Made by a program: the position numbers and the translations under genes. This document shows, one piece after another, positions 16,308-25,533 of a stretch of DNA of 64,000 nucleotides. The DNA is from Xanthomarina sp. F2636L (GTDB lineage: Bacteria > Bacteroidota > Bacteroidia > Flavobacteriales > Flavobacteriaceae), in NCBI RefSeq assembly GCF_026410195.1, contig NZ_JAPMLM010000068.1:129001-193000 (forward strand), given 5' to 3'. Position 1 is the stretch's first letter, and the number at the start of each line of letters is the position of its first letter. The notes under the pieces were generated by a model. It saw only the letters and a program-made list of their open reading frames with translations. It did not search any database and had not been told where the DNA came from.

Positions 16308-17594
16308 TTATTTATTAGAATATTTTGTCAAATAATCATTTAACATAGGTAATTGCTGATCTCCATAAACTAAAACTTTTTTTCCATCAACTTCCTGTAG
16401 AATTTTATATTTTCCGTTACTATCTTTTACAAAATTTGTGTTTCCTGTATAGCTCCCACTTTCATTTGAGTTTTCTTCAAATTTCAAACCATCTACGTCC
16501 ATCCAAAGGTGATTTTCATTTTCAATAATTTGAAATTTTCCACTACAAAAAGCTCCAAAATGGCTGTAGTAATCAGATGTGTAAATATTTCCATTGAAAG
16601 TATTCAAAAAGCCATATATTTTATTATGATGAAATAATGGATGAATTCCACCTCCAAGAGCATCGCCTAATTCGTACCAGTTTTTATCTATTTTAATTTG
16701 AAGATCGCTATTGTATTTTTCAATAATATCGTTTTTTTTCAGAGTTTTTAAGTATTCTTTTTTATCAAAACCTTCTTGAAATTTCTGTGTATTTAAGTCG
16801 AAAACAAGCACGTTTGAAACATTATTAGGATATGCTACCAACAAACCATTAGTTCTAGGAAGCATCACTTTTCCATAGTGGTAAGCTTGGGGGTTAAATT
16901 GTGTAACACTAGGTAGCTGATACCCTTCTTTAGTTGTCGCATTATAACAATACAATCTGGTTGGTTTTTCTTTATTATCCATCAGCAAGACATAGCCATC
17001 ATAATCCATAGCACTTTTATAGGTATTAGCTTCTATAATTACATTCCCAAAATGATCCATAAGTCCAAGATTATCATTCACTTTATAAACTGCTAGATTA
17101 TATTTATTAAAAGTTCCAATACTGTCTATCTCTATAAAAAAAGCTTCAGATTTCTGCGTCCATAAATCTGTTATTGAATCTATTCGTCTTTTTTCATTTT
17201 CAACTCGAAGTAATTCTTCCTGCGCTTCAACATAAGCTATTTTTTTGGCTTCTAAGGCTTCCTCTATACTTACATATAATTCTAGCATTTCAAGATATTC
17301 ATCACTTGACTTATCAGGTTCTAAATCGAAATACCTTTTTGTAAGTATTTGAGCTTTTTGATAGTCGCCTATATTATCACTTAAAAGCGCGCCTATTCTG
17401 GCAACTTTGCTATCGTCTATTTCTTTAATATATAATCTTGCCTTTCTAAAATAGTCTCTTGCAGCATCCATATTGTCTTCTTTAAAGCTTTCTTCAGCTT
17501 TATTAATATAGATTGAACCAATTTCTTGATCGGTTTGTGCATGAAGCGAGAAAACACCAAGAAGCAGAGTAAAAGTGAGTATGAGGGATTTCAT
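16308..17594 (-). CDS. Exported protein of unknown function with helical-repeat N-terminus
   Basis: I do not recognise this 428-residue protein. It has a signal peptide (MKSLILTFTLLLGVFSLHAQ), two or three TPR-like helices (about residues 25-100), a charged coiled-coil (EAQEELLRVENEKRRID, about 120-145), then a beta-rich region (about 150-428) with repeated aromatic/Gly turns such as MDHFGNVIIEANTYKSAMDYDGY. The region loosely resembles WG-repeat or propeller-like blades, but no exact repeat is visible. There is no T9SS sorting tail. It is likely periplasmic. It stands alone before a 484-base gene-poor gap. Confidence 0.75.
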   Translation of the reverse strand: MKSLILTFTLLLGVFSLHAQTDQEIGSIYINKAEESFKEDNMDAARDYFRKARLYIKEIDDSKVARIGALLSDNIGDYQKAQILTKRYFDLEPDKSSDEYLEMLELYVSIEEALEAKKIAYVEAQEELLRVENEKRRIDSITDLWTQKSEAFFIEIDSIGTFNKYNLAVYKVNDNLGLMDHFGNVIIEANTYKSAMDYDGYVLLMDNKEKPTRLYCYNATTKEGYQLPSVTQFNPQAYHYGKVMLPRTNGLLVAYPNNVSNVLVFDLNTQKFQEGFDKKEYLKTLKKNDIIEKYNSDLQIKIDKNWYELGDALGGGIHPLFHHNKIYGFLNTFNGNIYTSDYYSHFGAFCSGKFQIIENENHLWMDVDGLKFEENSNESGSYTGNTNFVKDSNGKYKILQEVDGKKVLVYGDQQLPMLNDYLTKYSNK

Positions 17595-17873
17595 TTTTAT
17601 AAATTTAGTTTAGAAAAGAAATTGACATGTGCTTAACAACAACATATCAACCAGTTAATAACTAAAATATAAAAGTTCTGTAGGAAAAAATAATAATTAA
17701 TAACTTTTCGCTGAAATGTTAAATTATTTCTTTTAAATACCGATTTCACAAAGCCTTCTTGCTTTTTTTTAAAGATAAACACTTAAAAATTAATGATGAA
17801 AGTATTACAACTTAAAGAACAAGAGCTAAGCAGCACACATTAAAGCTACACATCAATAATTTAGAAATACAAA

Positions 17874-17945
17874 TTAGTTCTCAGGGAAGTTGTTTAAAGA
17901 CAGCGTTTCAAATTCGTTATTATTCTCGAAAATTAAGAAAACTAT
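17874..17945 (-). pseudogene. Decayed copy of the 3' end of apbE
   Basis: On the minus strand this reads IVFLIFENNNEFETLSLNN, then FPEN and a stop, matching the last 20 or so residues of the intact ApbE at 23457-24434 (VFLIYENDKQEFETLSLNNF, PE). At the DNA level GGGAAGTTGTTTAAAGACAG is identical in both (17884-17903 and 23464-23483). Upstream coding sequence is missing. Confidence 0.85.
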
Positions 17946-18024
17946 AGATACACATACTGACTCATAAAATAGTATTAGAAAAAGTTCTTATTTATTCCGT
18001 TTTAAATACTTCATAATATTAAAA

Positions 18025-18054
18025 AAAGTTGGACTACATATGTAGCCCAACTTT
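18025..18054 (-). terminator. Terminator of the T9SS beta-helix gene
   Basis: The stem AAAGTTGG-ACTACA / TGTAG-CCCAACTTT lies 25 bases past the stop on the minus strand, followed by a short T run. Confidence 0.8.
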
Positions 18055-18078
18055 AAAAAAGAATGATTAATAGCACTT

Positions 18079-20643
18079 TTAATTTTTTATAAATCGTTTT
18101 GTTTGACTCTTTCCATTAGTATCTTCAATTTGTATTAAATACATTCCTGAAGATAGGTTTGAAACATTTACCCTTTTACTGCTGCTCTCTAACACTTTTT
18201 GTCCTTGTATGTTATAAATTTCTGCTTTTACTAAATCTTGTGTCATTTTAATATTTAACACATTTGAAGTTGGGTTTGGATAGATTGTAAAATCGTTTTT
18301 AGTTTCAAAATCTTGTATATCTAAAGTAGCGCCATATTCATAAGCTCCCATATCTACTGTTGTATTATGAATTCTATAATTACCTAGCAAGTCGGTAGTA
18401 ATTCCTGCTGGCACTTTAGAATTATCTCCAGCATCTATAGCCGGGGAAACAGTTTGTAAGGTAAAATCTTCGTTAGCTGCATCGGTAAACATTGGATTAG
18501 CATTACTCGTATTGTTTAAATAAGTATGATTAGAAAAACCATTTTCATCTATACTGTAGTGAATTGCTGTAGTACTAGGATGACTATCGGTTGCCCTACC
18601 AATTGCATAGGATGTTGTAGAAGCATAATTAGTATTACCCCAAAATATATTGTTTGAAATAGAAAGTCCGAATGTGCCATCCACCTTACTGATTCCTAGC
18701 ACAGGAAAATCCGAAGCGGGATGCGAACCTAAACTTTCGTTATTCACAAAAGTATTATTAACCACTTTTGCATGAATGGTTGAGCTAGGATAATAGGCTC
18801 TAATCCATCCTGCGGCAGTTCCATGTCCTAATCTTGAAGAATTATTGTCTTGGGTTTTATTATTCTTAATTAAGGTATTTGTTAAATTGAAATACATGGT
18901 TCTATTGGTTCTTGGCAAAGCATAAAATGTAGTAGAGTGACTACTCAAATTGTTTTCAAAAATACAAGCATCTATCGTCATCGTTGCTGAAGACATGTTA
19001 GATGCTAGCATTAAGCCAGCGGCCCACCATGCCACATTATTTTTTATAACGGAATTTTTAATAGTAAAGTTTGTCACGCTATCATCTGTGTCTAATCCTG
19101 CTCCAAAACGGCCCTCTCCACTAGAAGCATCTGCATAACCATTAGCAATGGTAACACCATCTAAAACAATATTATTTGCATTAATTTGTACCACTCTTAA
19201 ACTGTTATCATCTCTGGTAGCATTGTTATAACTAATATTAACATCATCATCGTTTAATAAATCGCCACTTAAAATGGTTTCATTTGTAGTATGTATTAAT
19301 GACAAATCCCTATCTGACAATGTTGTTTCTGTTCCATCAAAACCACCATAAAGTTGCAGGTCATTTTGATTAAAAGTAAAAGATTCTCCTCTACTTGTAG
19401 CATGTGGTGTATAAGTCCCTTTTGCAATCCAAATTTCTGTTGTACTTGCTCCTAAATTATCTAATGCACTTGACAAATTAGTATAAGCATCTGCCCATGA
19501 GGAACCATCTGAAACTCCTGTTGCATTTTCATCTACAAACATTTTGGTTTGATTTAATGCAGGTGGTACGGTATAAGTTTTCACAGAAGCTTTAGCTCCA
19601 TCTAAATACAATACATATATGTTTCCATTTATAGGATTCATTTCCATTTGCACAAAAAAGTTAGCAATACCACTATTTAATCCAACAGCAGGTAAAGTAG
19701 ACCAAACACTTGTGTTTTTATTAAAATTTTCAAAAATCAAATCCTCCGTAGTATCGTCTGCATACATTAAATATAATTTATCATCTGTACTACTCTTTCT
19801 AAATTTCACAATATCATGAGCTGCAGGAACATTTTTAATATGCGCTGCACTAGTGCCTTGATACACCCTAACATAGTCTACAGAACTATTGTATACATCA
19901 TTAAAAACTGCAAGATAATTTTCATCAGCAATTCCTGAAATATTTTTAAGCGTTGCTCCGCTAACATAAACAGAGTAATCCCATACGTTATATGCAGCGC
20001 CAACATCTCGTAATCCGACTCTACTACTATTTAAATTATCTTCCCAACTGGTGTAATATTGATCAAAGGAATTAAAATCATAGCGATGATCACCATTATA
20101 TTGGTTATCTGTATGAATTAAATTCTCTGTAAATACCGTTTGCACACCGCCATAAGTTTCTTCCACAATGGTTAACTTTTGATCTGTTCTTCTACCTGCA
20201 ACTCTAATGTCACCAGCAGCATTTGTCTGGATTTGCAATTTATTATCTGATAAATCCTCATCAAATGTTACATTATTTATAACTGGGGTCCAATATGTAC
20301 CGTTACGTCTAAAAGCATGCATGGCATTATTAGAAGTACCTCGAAAAGCAATTATTGGCTGGTTGTCTAAAGGTCTAATAGCAATTGCAACATTGGCCGC
20401 TTGGGTAGTAGATACCGCTGCGGTTCCTCCAACGTTCGTCCAGCTTGTACCATTAAACTTCATCACATGTACATTGTTTGTTATAGGATTAACATATGCT
20501 ATGTAAGCTGCGCCAGTATTATCAAAAGCCATAGCGCCATCACTAGCAAAATCTGTAAATTGTGTTGCACCAACTTGATTCCATGTTTGCGCAAAGGTGG
20601 CACTTCCAATTAAAAGTAGGATTAAAAGTATTCTTGATTTCAT
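18079..20643 (-). CDS. Secreted T9SS cargo with parallel beta-helix domain
   Basis: The 854-residue protein begins with a signal peptide (MKSRILLILLLIGSATFAQ). Residues ~20-365 are a repeat-rich, propeller-like region (AFDNTGAAYIAYVNP, WTNVGGTA). The central part starts with FVDENATGVSDGSSWADAYT, the usual opening of right-handed beta-helix domains, and has repeated N-rich rungs. The last ~75 residues are a type A T9SS sorting domain (FTIYPNPTSNVLNIK, NLSSGMYLIQI). It is exported and probably attached to the surface. The substrate is unknown; polysaccharide or adhesive binding is possible. It lies between the apbE remnant and the two-component pair. Confidence 0.88.
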   Translation of the reverse strand: MKSRILLILLLIGSATFAQTWNQVGATQFTDFASDGAMAFDNTGAAYIAYVNPITNNVHVMKFNGTSWTNVGGTAAVSTTQAANVAIAIRPLDNQPIIAFRGTSNNAMHAFRRNGTYWTPVINNVTFDEDLSDNKLQIQTNAAGDIRVAGRRTDQKLTIVEETYGGVQTVFTENLIHTDNQYNGDHRYDFNSFDQYYTSWEDNLNSSRVGLRDVGAAYNVWDYSVYVSGATLKNISGIADENYLAVFNDVYNSSVDYVRVYQGTSAAHIKNVPAAHDIVKFRKSSTDDKLYLMYADDTTEDLIFENFNKNTSVWSTLPAVGLNSGIANFFVQMEMNPINGNIYVLYLDGAKASVKTYTVPPALNQTKMFVDENATGVSDGSSWADAYTNLSSALDNLGASTTEIWIAKGTYTPHATSRGESFTFNQNDLQLYGGFDGTETTLSDRDLSLIHTTNETILSGDLLNDDDVNISYNNATRDDNSLRVVQINANNIVLDGVTIANGYADASSGEGRFGAGLDTDDSVTNFTIKNSVIKNNVAWWAAGLMLASNMSSATMTIDACIFENNLSSHSTTFYALPRTNRTMYFNLTNTLIKNNKTQDNNSSRLGHGTAAGWIRAYYPSSTIHAKVVNNTFVNNESLGSHPASDFPVLGISKVDGTFGLSISNNIFWGNTNYASTTSYAIGRATDSHPSTTAIHYSIDENGFSNHTYLNNTSNANPMFTDAANEDFTLQTVSPAIDAGDNSKVPAGITTDLLGNYRIHNTTVDMGAYEYGATLDIQDFETKNDFTIYPNPTSNVLNIKMTQDLVKAEIYNIQGQKVLESSSKRVNVSNLSSGMYLIQIEDTNGKSQTKRFIKN

Positions 20644-20741
20644 AATAAAAATTGATTAATAGTTATGAAACAAAGATGTTAAAGATGTAAGATGTTTTTT
20701 GTAGTCAATTTCTGAAACTAGCGTTTCAACTTCTAAACCAA

Positions 20742-21491
20742 TTAAATGCTTTGTACTATGGTTAAAAACTCTTCTTTTTTATCGTTTGAAATAGATACTG
20801 TTTTATCATTTTCCATTATAATATAACCACCATCTTTTTTAATGTATTCTTTTATATAGGAAAGATTTATTAAGTGAGAACGATGTGGACGATAGAAGGT
20901 TTTAATTTTCTGGAGAATCTCTACAAAGAATTTTAATGGTTTACTAACCAAGATAGTATCATCATTAATTGTTGAAACATTGGTATACATTCCATCTGCT
21001 TCTAGCATAATTATATCGTTAAAATTTACAAACTTAATGCCATCTGCATTTGGTAAGCCAATTTTTTTAAAGTTAGAATCTTGTAAGCTTGTTTTAAGTT
21101 CTGTAAGTCGTTGATTGATTTCAGAATTCCCTAAAAAAGCAACAGCTTTTTCAACAGCTTCTTTTACTTGACTAGGCCTTACTGGTTTTAACAAATAATC
21201 TATTGCAGATAATTGAAAAGCTTGTATTGCATATTCACTATATGCTGTGGTAAATATAATTTCGAAATTATGTACTTCTTTTTCAATAAAATTTAAGATT
21301 TCTAAACCAGAATGTTCTGGCATTTCAATATCTAAAAAAACAATACTTGGCTGTTCTTTTTTTATAAGCTCTACACCAGAAAGCAAATCTTCGGCTTCTA
21401 AAATTTGAGTGATTTTAGGACAATTCTCTTCTACTAAAATTTGAAGAACTTGTCTTGCTTTTTTTTCGTCATCAATTATGAGTGCTTTCAT
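20742..21491 (-). CDS. LytTR-family response regulator
   Basis: The 249-residue protein has an N-terminal receiver (acidic residues D7, D8; phosphoacceptor Asp54 in VFLDIEMP; conserved Lys in LLKPV) and a C-terminal LytTR DNA-binding domain (FYRPHRSHLINLSYIKEYIKKD). It is read with the kinase gene, one base after the kinase stop codon, so the two are a two-component pair. Targets cannot be seen; the adjacent T9SS cargo gene is a candidate by position only. Confidence 0.95.
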   Translation of the reverse strand: MKALIIDDEKKARQVLQILVEENCPKITQILEAEDLLSGVELIKKEQPSIVFLDIEMPEHSGLEILNFIEKEVHNFEIIFTTAYSEYAIQAFQLSAIDYLLKPVRPSQVKEAVEKAVAFLGNSEINQRLTELKTSLQDSNFKKIGLPNADGIKFVNFNDIIMLEADGMYTNVSTINDDTILVSKPLKFFVEILQKIKTFYRPHRSHLINLSYIKEYIKKDGGYIIMENDKTVSISNDKKEEFLTIVQSI

Positions 21492-21492
21492 A

Positions 21493-23355
21493 TTAATTTT
21501 TTAAAATTGGAATTTTTAAAACCACTTTAGTTCCAGTTGCTTGATCGTTTTCTTTTAAATCTATTATTTCTACACCAATTTTCTTTTCGCTACCATAGTT
21601 TAATAAATCTAATCTTTCTGTAGTTGCTTTTAAGGCGAATGATTTATGCTGCGCTTGTCTTTTCTTATTTATTTCTTTTGATTTTTCTCTTCCAATTCCA
21701 TTATCTTCAATAATACATTCTATAATTTTATCCGAAACTTTATTTATAGAAATTTTTAATTTTCTATTATCTTTTTTATGTAACAAACCATGTTTTAATG
21801 CATTTTCTACATAAGGCTGAATTAGCATAGTTGGTATATTTATAGTGTCAGAATTTACAGTATCATCTACCTGAAAAGTATACTCTAATTTATCTTCAAA
21901 ACGAAGCTTCTCTAGTTCTAGATAGAGATTTAAATTATGCACCTCATCTGGAACAGAAATAAATCCTGTATCACTAAAATGAAGATAATTACGAATTAAA
22001 TCGGCAAACTTTCCTAAATAATCACTAGCTAAATTTTTCTGATTTAATACTATATAATCTTGAATAGAGTTTAGTGCATTAAAAATAAAATGCGGATTCA
22101 TTTGTGCTTTTAATGCTTTTAATTCTGAATCTTTGAATTGTTTTTCTATCGCCAAACGTTTTTGGGTTTCATGCAGTTCTAAAGTAATTATTTCGGCTTT
22201 CTTTTTAGCTTTTATTCTACTAAAATAAAATAACAAAGTGGTTATTAAGAGACTTGTAATTGCTAGTAAACCTAAAAATAAGTTTCTGTTTTTTTGGCTT
22301 TCTAATTTTATAATAGCCACTTCTTGTTCTGCAAGTTCTTTTTCTTTTTTTGTTTTTTCGGTTTCGTATTTAGTTTGCATCTCTTCCATTACAGAAACTT
22401 TTTCTTTTGAAAAAATGCTGTCTTTTATTTTATAATGTTCTTCTAGAAATTTACTAGAATTTAAGTAATCATTTTTTTGTTTGTAATAATGGCTTTGTTC
22501 TAAATATGCTCTACTTAAGTTTTTAATATTATTTTGCTCTTTGTAGATTTTAATAGCCTCGTCATTTACTAAAATAGCTTCATTAACCCTACTAGTATTG
22601 GCATATGCAACTGCTAGTTCAAGATTAGAGTGTGCAATATTTGCTTGCTGATTATTTTTTTTAAAAAAAATTAAAGATTGATTTAAATAGTTTATTGCAG
22701 ATTTATAATTTTTTCTTTTATTTTCTATAACACCTAATGAAGAATTAGCAATTGCTATTCCCGTTTCAAAATTTACAGATTCTGCTATTTGTTTGGCTGC
22801 TAAATAATGAACCTCTGCTTCATTATATTTTTCTATTTCTTCATATGCTGTTCCCAAATAAAAATGAACTTGAGCTTCTATGTTTCTATTAGGATATTTT
22901 TTTAATATTTCTAAATTTTCTAATTGTATATCTATTGCCTTATTAGATTCATCTAAATGATTATATATTCTTGCTATACTACTATTTGTATAAATCAATC
23001 CAGAAATATCGTTTATGCTATCTTGTAAGTTTTTTGCTTTTAAAGCCAACTCTAATGCTTTATCATATTTACCAGATTGCACATGAAAAGAAGTAAAGTT
23101 TGTATAAGAGTCTGCCAGGCCTTGTGTAAAGTTAATTTCTTTACTAATTCCAATTGCTTCATTTAATACGGTTTCACTTTTTGAAATATCTTGAGTTGTA
23201 TAAAACTTCGTTACCTGATTTAAAAGGTTTACTCGAGTTGTATCTCTTTTTTTATGAATTGCAATTAGTTTTTCAATACTATCCAATTCGTGCACTTGCG
23301 AAAAACCTAAGAAGTTAATAATTAAAAATAAAAAAAAGGTAATTTTAAATTTCAT
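21493..23355 (-). CDS. TPR-containing sensor histidine kinase (LytS/YehU type)
   Basis: The 620-residue protein has a signal peptide, then about seven TPR units (residues ~40-310, probably periplasmic), a coiled coil, one membrane helix (~355-376), a second coiled coil, and a His_kinase domain with phosphoacceptor His422 in MNPHFIFNALNS. The ATPase part has the N box in VENALKHGLLHKK and the G box in EDNGIGREKS. It phosphorylates the response regulator encoded immediately downstream. The periplasmic TPR array probably binds a protein or peptide signal. Confidence 0.94.
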   Translation of the reverse strand: MKFKITFFLFLIINFLGFSQVHELDSIEKLIAIHKKRDTTRVNLLNQVTKFYTTQDISKSETVLNEAIGISKEINFTQGLADSYTNFTSFHVQSGKYDKALELALKAKNLQDSINDISGLIYTNSSIARIYNHLDESNKAIDIQLENLEILKKYPNRNIEAQVHFYLGTAYEEIEKYNEAEVHYLAAKQIAESVNFETGIAIANSSLGVIENKRKNYKSAINYLNQSLIFFKKNNQQANIAHSNLELAVAYANTSRVNEAILVNDEAIKIYKEQNNIKNLSRAYLEQSHYYKQKNDYLNSSKFLEEHYKIKDSIFSKEKVSVMEEMQTKYETEKTKKEKELAEQEVAIIKLESQKNRNLFLGLLAITSLLITTLLFYFSRIKAKKKAEIITLELHETQKRLAIEKQFKDSELKALKAQMNPHFIFNALNSIQDYIVLNQKNLASDYLGKFADLIRNYLHFSDTGFISVPDEVHNLNLYLELEKLRFEDKLEYTFQVDDTVNSDTINIPTMLIQPYVENALKHGLLHKKDNRKLKISINKVSDKIIECIIEDNGIGREKSKEINKKRQAQHKSFALKATTERLDLLNYGSEKKIGVEIIDLKENDQATGTKVVLKIPILKN

Positions 23356-23456
23356 AAGCTCTGGAATGGTTCTAGCAAATTTGGGATTATTAGTTAAATA
23401 AAAATGGGAGTAACTTCTAAAAAATGCTTTTCAGCTTCTAAAATAGAAAATTCTTA

Positions 23457-24434
23457 CTATTCTGGGAAGTTGTTTAAAGACAGAGTTTCAAATTCTTGTT
23501 TATCATTCTCATAAATTAGGAAGACTTTAAGTTCTTGATGATATTTTAAAAACTCTTTCACGGCATTGACTCCCATAGCTTTAAAAGCCGTTGCATAAGC
23601 ATCTGCAGTCATGCAATCTTTAGCTATAACCGAAATGCTCAACAAGTTGGTTTTACTAGGATATCCGGTTTTTGTATCTATAATATGTGAGTACTTATTT
23701 CCGTCTTTATCTATTCTAAATTTTCTATAGGTTCCTGATGTTGCCATAGCTTCATCCTGGATAGATATGGCTTTTAAAATAGATTGTGTGCCATCAAAAT
23801 GTGGCTCTTCGACGCCTACTTTCCATGCAGCTTGTTTTTCAATATTTGTCCCTCTAGCTCTAATTTCTCCACCAATTTCAACCAAGTAATTTTGGATATT
23901 TTTGCTCTCTAGAAACCTGCCAATAACATCCACACCATATCCTTTGGCAATGGCATTAAAATCTATAAATGTATTAGGATTTTGTTTTTCGATAGTAAAA
24001 TTAGTTCTAATAACTTTATCAAGACCAACGCCAAGCATTAAGCTGTCTATTTTTGTACTATCTAAGCTTTCTAATTTACCCTCTGGCCCAAAATCCCAAG
24101 CATTTACAACAGCTCCAATGGTTGGGTCGAAAACACCATTAGTTTGTTTGTAAATTTCTTTTGAGGTATCGAAAACATGTGCAAAATGTTCATCAATTAT
24201 AAAAGCTTCATTTTTATTGATTTTTGAAATATCAGAATTTGTCTGATAGGTCGACATGGATTTATTGACGACATAAAACAGACTATCAAATTGTTTTTGA
24301 TAGTTTATATCTGAATCGTAAATAACAGAAAAACCCGTTCCAAAAACTTCGCCAGATAGTTTTGTGTTTTTAGGTTCTTGCTTACAGGATAGAAATAGAC
24401 CTATTAATGATAATAGAATGACAGATTTTTTCAT
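23457..24434 (-). CDS. apbE: FAD:protein FMN transferase
   Basis: The 325-residue lipoprotein (lipobox LFLSC, Cys17) uses FAD to attach FMN covalently to Thr in target proteins, including NqrB and NqrC of the Na+-NQR encoded at 33.7-39.9 kb. Motifs: YQTNSDISKINKNE, FDPTIGAVVNAWDFGP, DFNAIAKGYGVDVIGRFL, GGEIRARG and SHIIDTKTGYP. It works in the periplasm. The upstream gene ends 3 bases before the ATG. A decayed second copy of the 3' end lies at 17874-17945. Confidence 0.95.
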   Translation of the reverse strand: MKKSVILLSLIGLFLSCKQEPKNTKLSGEVFGTGFSVIYDSDINYQKQFDSLFYVVNKSMSTYQTNSDISKINKNEAFIIDEHFAHVFDTSKEIYKQTNGVFDPTIGAVVNAWDFGPEGKLESLDSTKIDSLMLGVGLDKVIRTNFTIEKQNPNTFIDFNAIAKGYGVDVIGRFLESKNIQNYLVEIGGEIRARGTNIEKQAAWKVGVEEPHFDGTQSILKAISIQDEAMATSGTYRKFRIDKDGNKYSHIIDTKTGYPSKTNLLSISVIAKDCMTADAYATAFKAMGVNAVKEFLKYHQELKVFLIYENDKQEFETLSLNNFPE

Positions 24435-24437
24435 ATT

Positions 24438-24815
24438 CTAATTCAAATTTGTTTCGATAACTTGAATCCCGTTGTATTCAATTAGGTATTCTTCATTTAA
24501 GTAAACTGGTAAATCTTCACTGTCTGGATTTCCTAAACCCACTCCTGCGTACAACACTTTAGCATCTTTATCTAAGGCATGTTTTTTAAAGGATTCCATC
24601 CAAACAATATCGTAATTATTTGGATTTTCTGGAAGAATTACTGCACGTACAATCACAAAAAAATATTGCTTATTCTGATCCATACATACAAACTGAGGAT
24701 GTTTCTTCAATTTGCTATTAATGGCTATAAATTCAAACCCGCGTTCTTCTAATTCTTTTCCAACATGGTTCATGGCCAAATAATGTAATTCCTGTTCTGA
24801 AAGTGCTTTTTTCAT
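24438..24815 (-). CDS. Small conserved flavobacterial protein linked to apbE
   Basis: The 125-residue soluble protein has no signal peptide and no motif I can tie to a function. Visible features are an N-terminal helix (EQELHYLAMNHVGKELEERG), a beta-rich middle (QYFFVIVRAVI) and a late VLYAGVGLG segment. It ends 3 bases before apbE, so it is translationally linked to it. Related proteins near apbE may carry Na+-NQR-linked names in databases, but it has none of the NqrF domains. The -7 box lies four bases before the ATG, so the mRNA is probably leaderless. Confidence 0.75.
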   Translation of the reverse strand: MKKALSEQELHYLAMNHVGKELEERGFEFIAINSKLKKHPQFVCMDQNKQYFFVIVRAVILPENPNNYDIVWMESFKKHALDKDAKVLYAGVGLGNPDSEDLPVYLNEEYLIEYNGIQVIETNLN

Positions 24816-24819
24816 ACTG

Positions 24820-24827
24820 CAAAATTA
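24820..24827 (-). promoter_or_regulatory. -7 promoter box of the apbE operon (TAATTTTG)
   Basis: This is an exact TAnnTTTG match on the minus strand, four bases from the ATG at 24815, suggesting a leaderless transcript for the apbE pair. Confidence 0.55.
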
Positions 24828-24994
24828 CTATTATTTATTTTGTCTCAAACAGATTTAAATATAGTTTAACTCTTAAATATAATTTTGTGAATCGTGGAAG
24901 ATATTTATAATCCGATAATGTTAAAATCAAAACACATCCTTCATAAAACCATCAAAATTAGTATCTTATAGTTTTAAAATTAAATACTAAACCT

Positions 24995-25453
24995 ATGGGA
25001 ACGACTAAAAGATTAGAGTTAGCCATACAAAAACTATACACTGCTTTTCAAAATGATGGTTTGCATCCAGAATGCTGCAAGCAATGTGCTGTTGGAAATA
25101 TTTTAGATACTACCGATTCTTGGAAACATTTTTCTGATCAACATGGTTCTTTAAATTTAAATTATGTGGGCTTGGTCAATCAAAATTTCGGAAAGACCTT
25201 TAATGGGTATTCACCTTTAGAATTACTACAAATTGAAGCCGAATTTCTAAAAGCTTGTGGCTATCAATTGCCTCTTAACCATAATAACAAAAGACCTAAA
25301 AATCCAACAGATAAAGATGTCTTGTTTTTGGGTCTTTCGGCTGTGGTTGCGTATTTATGTCAATTGGATGAAATTCCCGATGTCATGGATTGCTCGGAAT
25401 TGTTTCAATATGAAATTAAAAACAATCCAAACAGACCCCTAGTTTCTGCTTAA
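24995..25453 (+). CDS. Conserved hypothetical protein with CCxxC motif
   Basis: The 152-residue soluble protein has a Cys-rich segment early on (HPECCKQCAVGN, residues ~26-37) that could bind metal, then DSWKHFSDQHGS, and a helical C-terminal half (YSPLELLQIEAEFLKACGY). I recall similar flavobacterial proteins but no established function. It stands alone, divergent from the apbE pair across a 179-base gap. Confidence 0.75.
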   Translation: MGTTKRLELAIQKLYTAFQNDGLHPECCKQCAVGNILDTTDSWKHFSDQHGSLNLNYVGLVNQNFGKTFNGYSPLELLQIEAEFLKACGYQLPLNHNNKRPKNPTDKDVLFLGLSAVVAYLCQLDEIPDVMDCSELFQYEIKNNPNRPLVSA

Positions 25454-25533
25454 ACTCTTCATTTAAATAATTAGAAGAAATTAATTGATGACATTTTTAA
25501 GTTGTTTCGATATGCTTGTATAACACAAATATT

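Larger units (their letters stand above)
17595..18078. other. Gene-poor gap with apbE remnant and a terminator
   Basis: This 484-base AT-rich gap has no intact gene. It contains the decayed apbE 3' end (17874-17945) and the terminator of the next gene (18025-18054). Nothing else could be identified. Confidence 0.7.
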
